Below are positions 8,684-16,934 of a stretch of 64,000 nucleotides of DNA, piece after piece; position 1 is the stretch's first letter, and the number at the start of each line of letters is the position of its first letter. Source of the stretch: Pseudomonas sp. RIT-562 (GTDB taxonomy: Bacteria > Pseudomonadota > Gammaproteobacteria > Pseudomonadales > Pseudomonadaceae); NCBI RefSeq assembly GCF_026241895.1, contig NZ_JAPJIV010000029.1, positions 21,181 through 85,180 on the forward strand, written 5' to 3'. A model generated the notes under the pieces. That model was not told where the DNA came from. It saw nothing but the letters and a program-made list of their open reading frames with translations, and did no database searches. The position numbers and the translations under genes were made by a program.

Positions 8684-9091
8684 TCACTCGTCGTTGCTGC
8701 TACCACGGAATTTAAACAGATCGCGTCGCTGTTTTTTGCTCGGCTTGCCGTCGGTGGTCATGCCCAGCGAACCCGCCTTGCGCATTTCGGCGGCGGCTTC
8801 GCGCTTGGCGATGCTGGCTTCGGTCTCGGCATATAGCGCCTGCGCCTCGGGAGCACCACGACGCACAATCGACAGAGCCTGAACTATCACCGTCCGCTCT
8901 TCGAACCCCTGGCGAATCTGAAATTCATCGCCAATGCGCGGCTCCTTGCCGGGTTTGCAGCGCTCACCGCGACAATGCACCTTGCCACTTTCGATCGCCG
9001 TCTTGGCCAAGGCACGTGTTTTGTAGAAGCGCGCAGCCCACAGCCATTTATCGAGACGGACCTTGTCGTCCTCTTCCTTTTTTTGTGTCAC
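8684..9091 (-). CDS. hslR: Ribosome-associated heat-shock protein Hsp15 (S4 domain)
   Basis: Binds 50S subunits carrying stalled peptidyl-tRNA and helps recycle them after heat shock. The 135-residue protein opens with an S4 RNA-binding domain, VRLDKWLWAARFYKTR…, and ends in a Lys/Arg-rich tail. I start it at a GTG (9091) because AGAGGAA lies five bases upstream and homologues begin about ten residues before the S4 domain. The frame is open for 49 more codons upstream, but these overlap the rimA promoter and look non-coding. hslO follows on the same strand. Confidence 0.93.
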   Translation of the reverse strand: MTQKKEEDDKVRLDKWLWAARFYKTRALAKTAIESGKVHCRGERCKPGKEPRIGDEFQIRQGFEERTVIVQALSIVRRGAPEAQALYAETEASIAKREAAAEMRKAGSLGMTTDGKPSKKQRRDLFKFRGSSNDE

Positions 9092-9207
9092 TGGAATTCC
9101 TCTTTTAACCCATAGTCGGAACTGTACTACCGTTTCTGTCGGGCGCAACAAACTGGCCCTCCAGATAGAATGTGATCCTGGTCGGCTCATCGCAGTGGAG
9201 TGTTCGA

Positions 9208-9987
9208 GTGACAATATTTCCGTCTTCATTGACTTCATCCAGTGGCGGTTGCCAGGGATGCCAGCAAAGCGAACCTCTGGGCTTTGATTTTGCTTTTGCC
9301 TATCAACCCATAGTCGACCTGCGAGACCGCTCGGTCTTTGCGCACGAAGCGCTGGTGCGCGGCACAGCCGGTGAAGGCGCGATGTCGGTGCTCGACCAGG
9401 TGACCGAAGCCAATCGCTACCGATTTGACCAGCTCTGCCGAACCCGGGCGATCGAGGGAGCAGCGCAACTGGGCATGCAAACCAATCTGTCGATCAATTT
9501 CATGCCCAATGCCGTTTACCGTCCGGAGCTGTGCATTCGCAGCACGCTGGAGGCTGCAAAAAAGCACAATTTTCCTATTAACCGCCTCATTTTCGAGACC
9601 CTGGAAAGCCAGCACGTAGATAACTATCGCCATTTGACCAATATTCTGCGTGAATACCGCGAATTCGGCTTCAAGACCGCCATCGATGATTTCGGTGCGG
9701 GGTACTCGGGGCTCAATCTGCTCGCTGACTTCCAACCAGACCTGATCAAACTCGACATGGCACTGATCCGTGATGTCGATCGCGATCGTGTTCGTCAGGC
9801 TATCGTGCGAGGGGTTGTCACAATCTGTGCGGATCTGGACGTTACAGTCATCGCCGAAGGCATCGAAAGCGCTGGGGAACGGGATTTCCTGGCGGACTGT
9901 GGAATTTTTCTGATGCAGGGCTACTGGTTCGCCAAGCCTGCATTCAAAGCGTTGGCCCAAGTGCCGGAAGGTACCTGGACGCGTTAA
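9208..9987 (+). CDS. rimA: EAL-domain cyclic-di-GMP phosphodiesterase of the rim operon
   Basis: Predicted to hydrolyse cyclic-di-GMP. In P. fluorescens SBW25 the equivalent RimA works with RimB and RimK to control glutamylation of ribosomal protein S6. The ~259-residue protein is almost only an EAL domain: EALVRG, NLSINFMP, DDFGAGYSG, KLD, AEGIES and QGYWFAKP are all present, so catalysis looks intact. A short N-terminal stretch carries a CQGC pair. I start it at a GTG (9208) with GGAG upstream; another GTG at 9172 is possible. It begins a three-gene run, with rimB starting 17 bp after its stop. Confidence 0.88.
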   Translation: MTIFPSSLTSSSGGCQGCQQSEPLGFDFAFAYQPIVDLRDRSVFAHEALVRGTAGEGAMSVLDQVTEANRYRFDQLCRTRAIEGAAQLGMQTNLSINFMPNAVYRPELCIRSTLEAAKKHNFPINRLIFETLESQHVDNYRHLTNILREYREFGFKTAIDDFGAGYSGLNLLADFQPDLIKLDMALIRDVDRDRVRQAIVRGVVTICADLDVTVIAEGIESAGERDFLADCGIFLMQGYWFAKPAFKALAQVPEGTWTR

Positions 9988-10004
9988 TCGCCGGTTTATA
10001 CCTA

Positions 10005-10484
10005 TTGAAGACATTTGACCATTTGACCGTTGTCGGTCTGCGCGAGTGGGTGGCGCTTCCGGATTTGGGAGTGGCGGGCCTGCGGGCAAAAATCGACACC
10101 GGTGCCAGCACCTCAAGCCTGCATGCCACCGACATCGAGCCGTTTGAGCGCGATGGCGAAAAGTGGGTGCGTTTTACTGCGCATCTGGGCACGGTAGTGC
10201 AGCTGCGTCACCGACGTTGCGAAGCGCCGCTGGTGACGATGAAAACCATCAAGAGCTCCAATGGCCACGCGCAGAAGCGCTATGTGGTCAGCACCACCCT
10301 GGCCCTCGGTGATCGGGTCTGGCGGGTCGAGTTCACCCTTGCCTGCCGTAAATCCATGCGATATCGCCTGCTACTCGGCTCCAAAGCCCTTATCGACGGC
10401 CAATTGGTGGTCAATCCGGGCATCAAATACGTACAAGACAAGCCGGTGTTCCCGGTATCTACCCTTTCCACAGGTGTTGCATGA
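10005..10484 (+). CDS. rimB: RimB, ATP-dependent zinc-protease-family protein
   Basis: Member of the pepsin-fold family annotated as ATP-dependent zinc proteases. In fluorescent pseudomonads RimB modulates RimK activity on ribosomal protein S6. The 159-residue protein has AKIDTGASTSSLHA near residue 30, an aspartic-protease-like DTGA active loop, and a second conserved region LLLGSKAL. The start is a TTG (MKTFDHL), an inefficient codon that may keep expression low. It overlaps rimK by four bases (ATGA), so the two are translationally coupled. Confidence 0.87.
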   Translation: MKTFDHLTVVGLREWVALPDLGVAGLRAKIDTGASTSSLHATDIEPFERDGEKWVRFTAHLGTVVQLRHRRCEAPLVTMKTIKSSNGHAQKRYVVSTTLALGDRVWRVEFTLACRKSMRYRLLLGSKALIDGQLVVNPGIKYVQDKPVFPVSTLSTGVA

Positions 10485-11386
10485 AGATCGCTGTGCTGTC
10501 GCGGAACCCGCGTCTGTATTCCACTCGTCGTCTGGTCGAAGCCGGAACCGAGCGTGGCCACGAAATGGTCGTGGTCGACACCCTGCGCGCCTACATGAAC
10601 ATCGCCAGCCACAAGCCGCAGATTCATTATCGAGGCCGGCCTCTGGAAGGTTTCGATGCGGTCATCCCGCGTATCGGGGCATCGGTGACGTTTTACGGCT
10701 GCGCAGTCCTGCGTCAGTTCGAGATGATGGGAGTATTTCCACTCAACGAATCGGTGGCCATTGCGCGCTCGCGGGACAAACTGCGTTCGCTGCAGCTGCT
10801 CTCGCGCCGGGGCATCGGCTTGCCGGTCACCGGGTTTGCGCACTCCCCGGACGACATTCCCGACTTGATCGAAATGGTCAACGGCGCCCCTCTTGTCATC
10901 AAGGTACTGGAAGGTACCCAGGGCATCGGCGTAGTGCTGTGTGAGACCGCGACTGCGGCGGAATCGGTGATCGAGGCGTTCATGGGCCTCAAGCAGAACA
11001 TCATGGTCCAGGAGTACATCAAGGAAGCCGGGGGTGCAGACATTCGCTGCTTCGTGGTGGGTGACAAGGTCATTGCCGCGATGAAACGCCAGGCCAAACC
11101 CGGCGAGTTCCGCTCCAACCTGCACCGGGGCGGCAGTGCAAGCCTGATCAAGATCACCCCGGAAGAACGCATGACGGCCTTGCGTGCAGCCAAGGTGATG
11201 GGGCTGGCCGTGGCAGGCGTGGATATCCTGCGTTCCAATCACGGGCCGCTGGTGATGGAGGTCAATTCGTCGCCGGGGCTGGAAGGGATCGAGACCACCA
11301 CCGGGAAGAACGTGGCGGGGATCATCATTGAGCATCTGGAGAAAAATGGCGGGCCGAACATGACGCGCACCAAAGGAAAAGGCTAA
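10481..11386 (+). CDS. rimK: Ribosomal protein S6 glutamate ligase
   Basis: ATP-grasp ligase adding glutamates to the C-terminus of ribosomal protein S6. The 301-residue length is standard. ATP-grasp elements are visible: VIKVLEGTQGIGV (glycine-rich lid), the KEAGGADIRCFVVG strand, and MEVNSSPGLEGIE with the metal-binding Glu/Asn. It is the last gene of rimABK, coupled to rimB by an ATGA overlap and followed by a strong terminator. The operon links c-di-GMP signalling to ribosome modification. Confidence 0.95.
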   Translation: MKIAVLSRNPRLYSTRRLVEAGTERGHEMVVVDTLRAYMNIASHKPQIHYRGRPLEGFDAVIPRIGASVTFYGCAVLRQFEMMGVFPLNESVAIARSRDKLRSLQLLSRRGIGLPVTGFAHSPDDIPDLIEMVNGAPLVIKVLEGTQGIGVVLCETATAAESVIEAFMGLKQNIMVQEYIKEAGGADIRCFVVGDKVIAAMKRQAKPGEFRSNLHRGGSASLIKITPEERMTALRAAKVMGLAVAGVDILRSNHGPLVMEVNSSPGLEGIETTTGKNVAGIIIEHLEKNGGPNMTRTKGKG

Positions 11387-11400
11387 AGCGCGTAGATCAA

Positions 11401-11444
11401 AAGATCGTCCGAAGGCTCGGGCCGCGTTCGGACGATCTTTTTTT
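11401..11444. terminator. Intrinsic terminator after rimK
   Basis: Long perfect arms AAGATCGTCCGAA / TTCGGACGATCTT are separated by 13 bases and followed by a T-run. It lies between convergent rimK and envZ and could act for both. Confidence 0.9.
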
Positions 11445-11450
11445 CAGCCG

Positions 11451-12764
11451 TTAAACCGCATCGCGCGGCAACATCAACCCCAACGGCAAGCGCACTCGCG
11501 CTTCCAGCCCGCCACCATCACGGTTGCGCAGCTCGACATTGCCACCATGCATCGAAGCAATCCGCTTGACGATCGCCAGGCCCAATCCGGTTCCCTTGCC
11601 GCCCCGGGCACGATCACCGCGAGTGAACGGATTGAAGATCGCCTCCAGCTCCGCCGGATCGATCCCTGCCCCACGGTCCATCACGCTCAGCACCACATAA
11701 GGCGCGCTGGTATCTCCGGAAACGTAAGCCGCGACCTCCACTCCGCTGCCTGCGTGATGCAACGCATTGCCAATCAGGTTGTTCAACAGTCGTTTCATCG
11801 ATACGCGACGTAACGGGAATGGCTGGATCGGCTCCAGGCGCAAACGCACTTTTTCTTCATTCTGGTTATACGGAGCAGCGACTTCGGTCACCAGATCGAT
11901 CAGGTCGACTTCTTCCACGGATTCATCGCGACCATCGCGGATGAATGCCAGGAACTGGTCGAGAATTGCATCCATGTCCTCGATGTCACGCACCATATCG
12001 TCCGTCAGATCGCTGTGGTCGCCCATCAGCTCCAGGGACAGGCGCAATCGGGTCAGCGGTGTTCGCAGGTCATGGGATACCCCGGCCAGCATCAGCTCAC
12101 GCTCGCGGCCGGCTTGCTCCACGTCCTCGGCCATCTGGTTGAAGGCGCGGTACACCTCGGTCATTTCGCTCGGCGTGTCGCTGATTGGCAGGCGCACGCT
12201 GCGCCCTTGGCCGAGCTGCCGGGCCGCGTAGACCAGGCGTTTCAACGGTTGGTTGAGCTGACTGACGAAAATCCATGCCGAAGCGGTGGATAACAACCCG
12301 ATGGCGAGGAACCAGCCCAGCACATTCCAGATTTTCTGGCCGCGCAGCGGATGCGGATAGAGCGGCACCTTCAGCCAGCCGTCACCCAGGCTCGGGGCCC
12401 GAACCCAGAGGGCTGGAGGCGAATGCATGCGCAGCCGAACCTCGGTATCCGCGCCCAGCTCTGCCCGCATTTGCCGCTGATAGATTGCGCTGTAGGGCCA
12501 GTGCTGCTCACCCTCCGGCACACCGGTACCTACGACTCGAATCAGCGTTGCGGCTTCGGCGATTTTGTCACGATTGTTTTCGTCGGCCGCCCAATAGGCG
12601 CGCAGCGTCAAGGCGACGCCGTGGCTGTACTGGCGATCCACAAGCACGTCTTCGTTCATCAACAGATAAACGAGGGTCAATGCCTTGGAAAACAGCACGA
12701 CGATCAGCACCAGCCACAGGGTGCGAGAGAAGAAACTTTGGGGGAACCACACGGGCGTTTTCAT
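11451..12764 (-). CDS. envZ: Two-component sensor histidine kinase EnvZ/AmgS
   Basis: Inner-membrane sensor kinase partner of OmpR. In P. aeruginosa the pair is called AmgRS and protects against membrane stress from misfolded proteins and aminoglycosides. The 437-residue protein has an N-terminal transmembrane helix at about 12-35, a periplasmic domain, and a second helix near 145-170. HAMP follows, then the HisKA H-box SHDLRTPLTRLR, an N-box NLIGNALHHA, and DRGAGI and GTGLGL ATP-binding boxes. It lies 102 bp downstream of ompR on the same strand. No strong Shine-Dalgarno precedes it. Confidence 0.94.
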   Translation of the reverse strand: MKTPVWFPQSFFSRTLWLVLIVVLFSKALTLVYLLMNEDVLVDRQYSHGVALTLRAYWAADENNRDKIAEAATLIRVVGTGVPEGEQHWPYSAIYQRQMRAELGADTEVRLRMHSPPALWVRAPSLGDGWLKVPLYPHPLRGQKIWNVLGWFLAIGLLSTASAWIFVSQLNQPLKRLVYAARQLGQGRSVRLPISDTPSEMTEVYRAFNQMAEDVEQAGRERELMLAGVSHDLRTPLTRLRLSLELMGDHSDLTDDMVRDIEDMDAILDQFLAFIRDGRDESVEEVDLIDLVTEVAAPYNQNEEKVRLRLEPIQPFPLRRVSMKRLLNNLIGNALHHAGSGVEVAAYVSGDTSAPYVVLSVMDRGAGIDPAELEAIFNPFTRGDRARGGKGTGLGLAIVKRIASMHGGNVELRNRDGGGLEARVRLPLGLMLPRDAV

Positions 12765-12788
12765 GGATAACCGCTAAACACTTACAGA

Positions 12789-12842
12789 GCGAGCGATGCT
12801 CGCATATTGCGGTTCGCGAGTCTGCGGACAACCTCGTCCGCA
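12789..12842. promoter_or_regulatory. Two hairpins in the ompR-envZ gap
   Basis: GCGAGC-gat-GCTCGC (12789-12803) and TGCGGAC-N6-GTCCGCA (12823-12842) are perfect small stems within the 102-bp gap. No T-run follows. They could be a decayed REP pair or lower kinase expression relative to the regulator; the function is not shown. Confidence 0.45.
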
Positions 12843-12866
12843 TGACCCGCTCCTACAAATCGCCAA

Positions 12867-13607
12867 TCACTTGGTAGCTGCGCCATCGGGCACGAATACG
12901 TAACCCACGCCCCATACCGTCTGGATGTAACGGGGTTTGGATGGATCAGGCTCAATCATCCGGCGCAGACGGGAAATCTGCACATCGATGGAGCGCTCGA
13001 GAGCGTCCCACTCACGACCCCGCGCCAGGTTCATCAGCTTGTCGCGAGTCAATGGCTGACGCGCGTTCATTACCAAGGCCTTGAGTACGGCGAACTCACC
13101 GGTGGTGAGCATGTGCACTTCTTCGCCGCGCTTGAGCTCGCGGGTGGCCAGCGACAGTTCGTAGTCACCGAACGTCACGCTCTCATCTTCGCTGCCCGGA
13201 GCGCCGGGTACTGGAGTCGACTGACGACGCAACACGGCCTTGACCCGTGCCATCAGCTCATCCGGATTGAACGGTTTGGCCAGGTAATCGTCGGCGCCCA
13301 GCTCCAGACCCTTGATCCGGCTCAGCTCGTCGCCCTTGGCGGTCAGCATGATGATCGGAATCTGATTGTTCGCGGTACGCAGTCGTCGGCAGGCGGTCAG
13401 GCCGTCTTCGCCTGGCAGCATCAGGTCGAGAACGACCAGGTTGAACACCTCACGCGCCAGCAGGCGGTCCATTTGTTCAGTGTTCGGTACCGTGCGGGCA
13501 CGGTAGCCCTTGCTGACGAAAAAGCGCTCCAGCAGGCTGCTCAGCCCCGGATCGTCATCAACAATAAGAATTTTTTCGCCTTCAGCAATGTTTGCAGTGC
13601 TGCTCAT
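12867..13607 (-). CDS. ompR: Response regulator OmpR/AmgR
   Basis: DNA-binding response regulator phosphorylated by EnvZ/AmgS. The 246-residue protein has a receiver domain with acidic pair DD near 17-18, phospho-acceptor Asp in VLDLMLPGEDG, and Lys in LAKPF. A C-terminal winged helix follows (LTTGEFAVLKAL … YIQTVWGVGYVF). The start has AAGGAG six bases upstream. It is the first gene of the ompR-envZ operon and diverges from tex. Confidence 0.96.
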   Translation of the reverse strand: MSSTANIAEGEKILIVDDDPGLSSLLERFFVSKGYRARTVPNTEQMDRLLAREVFNLVVLDLMLPGEDGLTACRRLRTANNQIPIIMLTAKGDELSRIKGLELGADDYLAKPFNPDELMARVKAVLRRQSTPVPGAPGSEDESVTFGDYELSLATRELKRGEEVHMLTTGEFAVLKALVMNARQPLTRDKLMNLARGREWDALERSIDVQISRLRRMIEPDPSKPRYIQTVWGVGYVFVPDGAATK

Positions 13608-13968
13608 TAGATGCTCCTTTTAGCTCGGCGCGCATTATGGCGTAGCTGCCGTTATACGCACCGTGTGCATTGTTAGCAGATTTTTCCTCGACCGCCAGTA
13701 AACCGGGGTGGGTGCCTGGAGCCTGCGATGTCCCCGAATGACCGATCGCTGGTTATAATGCGCGGCCTTTTGTGTCAGGCAACGTCTGATCGTTTACAGC
13801 AGCAGCCATTTTTTATTTTCATGGCGCTGGCAGTAATTGTTCGATTTCACGGGTCAACGGGATGCCTGTTGATCCAGGTAGCGGCGCAGGCCAGGCCGCT
13901 CAACCAGACTCGCCGAGCCTTTAATCCTGTGCCTGCGAGCCTGCTTTCACAATTTGTCAGGTGGTTCT
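13608..13968. other. Divergent ompR/tex intergenic region
   Basis: A 361-bp stretch without a credible gene. A good -10 (TATAAT) lies at 13754-13759 on the plus strand, probably for tex with a long leader of about 200 bases; its -35 is weak. Short open frames here lack ribosome sites. No clear hairpin or terminator was seen. Confidence 0.5.
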
Positions 13969-16293
13969 ATGGACAGCATCAACAGCCGCATCGCCGAGGA
14001 ACTCGGTGTACGCCCACAACAGGTCGAAGCGGCCGTCGCGCTACTCGATGAAGGCTCTACCGTGCCCTTCATCGCCCGCTACCGGAAAGAAGTGACCGGC
14101 AGCCTCGATGACATCCAGTTGCGGCATCTGGAAGAGCGCCTGCGCTACCTGCGAGAACTCGACGAACGGCGCATCAGCATCCTGGCCAGCATCCAGGAGC
14201 AAGGCAAGCTGACCCCACAGCTGGAGCGCGACATCAAGCTCGCCGACACCAAGACCCGCCTCGAAGACTTGTACCTGCCGTACAAGCAGAAGCGCCGCAC
14301 CAAGGGCCAGATCGCCCTGGAAGCCGGCCTCGGCGAGCTGGCCGACGGCCTGTTCAACGACCCGAGCCTGACGCCGGACGTCGAAGCCGCGCGCTTCATC
14401 AACGCTGAAAAAGGTGTGGCCGATGTGAAGGCGGCCCTCGAAGGTGCCAAGTACATCCTGATGGAGCGCTTCGCCGAAGACGCCGGCCTGCTGGACAAGC
14501 TGCGCAGCTACCTCAAGCAGGAAGCCACCCTCAGTGCCCGCGTGATCGCCGGCAAGGAAGAGGAAGGCGCCAAGTTCCGCGATTACTTCGAACACGATGA
14601 ACCGCTGAAAAGCATGCCGTCGCACCGCGCCCTGGCGATTTTCCGTGGTCGCAACGAAGGCATTCTCAGCTCGGCGCTGAAAGTCGGCGACGAACTGCCG
14701 GGCACCATGCACCCATGCGAAGGCATGATCGGCCAGCAGTTCGGCATCCAGAACCAGAACCGCGCCGCCGACAAGTGGCTGGGCGAAGTAGTGCGCTGGA
14801 CCTGGAAGGTCAAGCTCTACACCCACCTGGAAACCGATCTGTTGGGCGAGCTGCGCGACGGCGCGGAAACCGAAGCGATCAACGTCTTCGCGCACAACCT
14901 GCACGACTTGCTGCTATCGGCCCCGGCCGGCCCGCGTGCCACATTGGGCCTCGACCCGGGCCTGCGCACCGGTTGCAAGGTTGCCGTGGTCGATTCCACC
15001 GGCAAGCTGCTGGATCACGCCACGGTTTATCCGCACGTGCCGCACAACAAATGGGACCAGACCATCGCGATTCTGGCGGCCCTGTGCGCCAAGCACTCGG
15101 TTGACCTGATCGCCATCGGCAACGGCACTGCCAGCCGCGAAACCGACAAGCTGGCCGCCGAGCTGATCAAAAAATACCCAGCCATGAAAATGACCAAAGT
15201 CATGGTCTCCGAGGCCGGCGCATCGGTTTACTCGGCATCGGAGCTGGCTTCGAAAGAATTCCCTGACCTCGACGTTTCGATCCGTGGCGCGGTGTCGATT
15301 GCCCGTCGTCTGCAGGATCCTCTGGCCGAACTGGTGAAGATCGATCCGAAATCCATCGGCGTCGGCCAGTACCAGCACGACGTGTCGCAGCTGAAACTGG
15401 CGCGCGGCCTGGACGCTGTGGTCGAGGACTGCGTGAACGCCGTGGGCGTGGACGTGAATACGGCCTCCGTGGCCCTTTTGGCGCGCATCTCCGGCCTCAA
15501 CGCGACCCTGGCGCAGAACATCGTCAGCCACCGCGACGAGCACGGCGCCTTCAAAACTCGTGCGGCGTTGAAGAAGGTCGCCCGCCTGGGTGAAAAAACC
15601 TTCGAACAGGCCGCTGGTTTCCTGCGAGTCATGAACGGCGACAACCCGCTGGATTCGTCTGCGGTTCACCCGGAAGCCTATCCACTGGTGCAGCGCATTG
15701 CCGCTGAAACCGATCGCGATATCCGTTCGCTGATCGGCGACGCCAGCTTCCTCAAGCGCCTCGATCCGAAGAAGTACACCGACGAAACCTTCGGTCTGCC
15801 AACGGTCACCGACATTCTGCAGGAGCTGGAAAAACCTGGGCGCGACCCGCGTCCCGAGTTCAAGACAGCCGAGTTCCAGGAAGGCGTCGAAGACCTCAAG
15901 GACCTGCAGCTGGGCATGATCCTCGAAGGCGTCGTCACCAACGTGACCAACTTCGGTGCTTTCGTCGACATCGGCGTGCATCAGGACGGTTTGGTGCACA
16001 TCTCTGCTCTTTCAGAGAAGTTCATCAAGGATCCCCGTGAGGCGGTGAAAGCCGGTGACGTGGTCAAAGTGAAGGTCATGGAAGTCGATATCCCGCGCAA
16101 ACGCGTCGGTCTGTCGATGCGCATGAGCGACACTCCGGGCGAGAAAATCGACGGTGCCCGTGGTGCGCGTCCAGGTTCGGCCCCGCGCCAGTCGCAGAAC
16201 ACCGCACCGCGCAAGGAAACCACGGCAGCGGCTCCGGCCAACAATGCCATGGCTTCGCTGTTCGCCAACGCCAAGCAGTTGAAGAAGCGTTGA
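13969..16293 (+). CDS. tex: RNA-binding transcription accessory protein Tex
   Basis: Conserved nucleic-acid-binding factor related to eukaryotic Spt6, acting in transcription elongation or termination. In 774 residues it has the N-terminal Tex helical region, a YqgF/RNase-H-like domain starting near TLGLDPGLRTGCKVAVV, and helix-hairpin-helix segments around ISGLNATLAQNIV. A C-terminal S1 RNA-binding domain follows (GVVTNVTNFGAFVDIGVHQD). The last ~50 residues are a low-complexity Pro/Ala/Arg tail. The ATG at 13969 (MDSINSRI) has AGGTGG just upstream. The next gene starts on its stop codon. Confidence 0.96.
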   Translation: MDSINSRIAEELGVRPQQVEAAVALLDEGSTVPFIARYRKEVTGSLDDIQLRHLEERLRYLRELDERRISILASIQEQGKLTPQLERDIKLADTKTRLEDLYLPYKQKRRTKGQIALEAGLGELADGLFNDPSLTPDVEAARFINAEKGVADVKAALEGAKYILMERFAEDAGLLDKLRSYLKQEATLSARVIAGKEEEGAKFRDYFEHDEPLKSMPSHRALAIFRGRNEGILSSALKVGDELPGTMHPCEGMIGQQFGIQNQNRAADKWLGEVVRWTWKVKLYTHLETDLLGELRDGAETEAINVFAHNLHDLLLSAPAGPRATLGLDPGLRTGCKVAVVDSTGKLLDHATVYPHVPHNKWDQTIAILAALCAKHSVDLIAIGNGTASRETDKLAAELIKKYPAMKMTKVMVSEAGASVYSASELASKEFPDLDVSIRGAVSIARRLQDPLAELVKIDPKSIGVGQYQHDVSQLKLARGLDAVVEDCVNAVGVDVNTASVALLARISGLNATLAQNIVSHRDEHGAFKTRAALKKVARLGEKTFEQAAGFLRVMNGDNPLDSSAVHPEAYPLVQRIAAETDRDIRSLIGDASFLKRLDPKKYTDETFGLPTVTDILQELEKPGRDPRPEFKTAEFQEGVEDLKDLQLGMILEGVVTNVTNFGAFVDIGVHQDGLVHISALSEKFIKDPREAVKAGDVVKVKVMEVDIPRKRVGLSMRMSDTPGEKIDGARGARPGSAPRQSQNTAPRKETTAAAPANNAMASLFANAKQLKKR

Positions 16294-16676
16294 TGGAACT
16301 CCCTGCCGGGCTGACCGAAAGCGCGTTTTTCAAGCTGTTGGGCTGCCGCCTGCACAGCCTGGAGACCGGGGTGGCGCAAGTCGCCCTCGGGCTTGCGCCA
16401 GAATTGCGCAATCGCGGTGGCAAGCTGCACGGTGGCGCGTTGTTCAGCCTGGTGGACATTGCCATGGGGCTGGCCTGCTCCAGCACCCATGGCTTCGACC
16501 AGCAAAGTGCGACCATCGAGTGCAAGATCAACTACATTCGCGCAGTTTCTGACGGCGAAGTCATGTGCACCGCTCGGGTGATCCACCCCGGCCGGCGGAC
16601 GTTGGTGGTTGAGGCCGAAGTGATGCAAGGCGAAAAATTGGTCGCAAAAGCGCAAGGCACGTTCGCTGTCCTGTAG
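16293..16676 (+). CDS. PaaI-family hotdog thioesterase
   Basis: Small acyl-CoA thioesterase of the PaaI/YdiI group, 127 residues. The hotdog signature is clear: LRNRGGKLHGGALFSLVDIAMGLA, containing the HGG/Asp catalytic region, and the strand IECKINYIRAV. The substrate cannot be told from sequence. Its ATG shares the A of the tex stop codon (TGATG), so translation is likely coupled to tex. In P. aeruginosa the same order tex, thioesterase, gshA occurs. Confidence 0.88.
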   Translation: MELPAGLTESAFFKLLGCRLHSLETGVAQVALGLAPELRNRGGKLHGGALFSLVDIAMGLACSSTHGFDQQSATIECKINYIRAVSDGEVMCTARVIHPGRRTLVVEAEVMQGEKLVAKAQGTFAVL

Positions 16677-16733
16677 CTAGATGTCATCGATTTGAGTTAA
16701 TTTCAGCGCTGTGACCGCAGCGCCGAAATCCCC

Positions 16734-16823
16734 TGTGGGAGCGGGCTTGCTCGCGAAGGCGGTGTATCAGGCAATTTATGGGTTGACTGACACTCCCTCT
16801 TCGCGAGCAAGCCCGCTCCCACA
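16734..16823. repeat. REP pair (inverted, BIME-like)
   Basis: Perfect 25-bp inverted copies of the TGTGGGAGCGGGCTTGCTCG-type REP, separated by 40 bp, in the thioesterase-gshA gap. They could form a large hairpin in RNA and insulate gshA from tex transcription. Confidence 0.9.
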
Positions 16824-16934
16824 TTGATTGCGGCTAGTTCCAAAACCAGGCGAAAACGCCAGTTTCAACTTCACCCTTGTAGACCGTCCTGCCCACCCCC
16901 ATATTGGGGCGACTGACGCGTGAAGGAATCCAAC

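Noticed and set aside
14041..15999. Long minus-strand frames within tex
   Set aside because: Antisense to the well-supported Tex protein.
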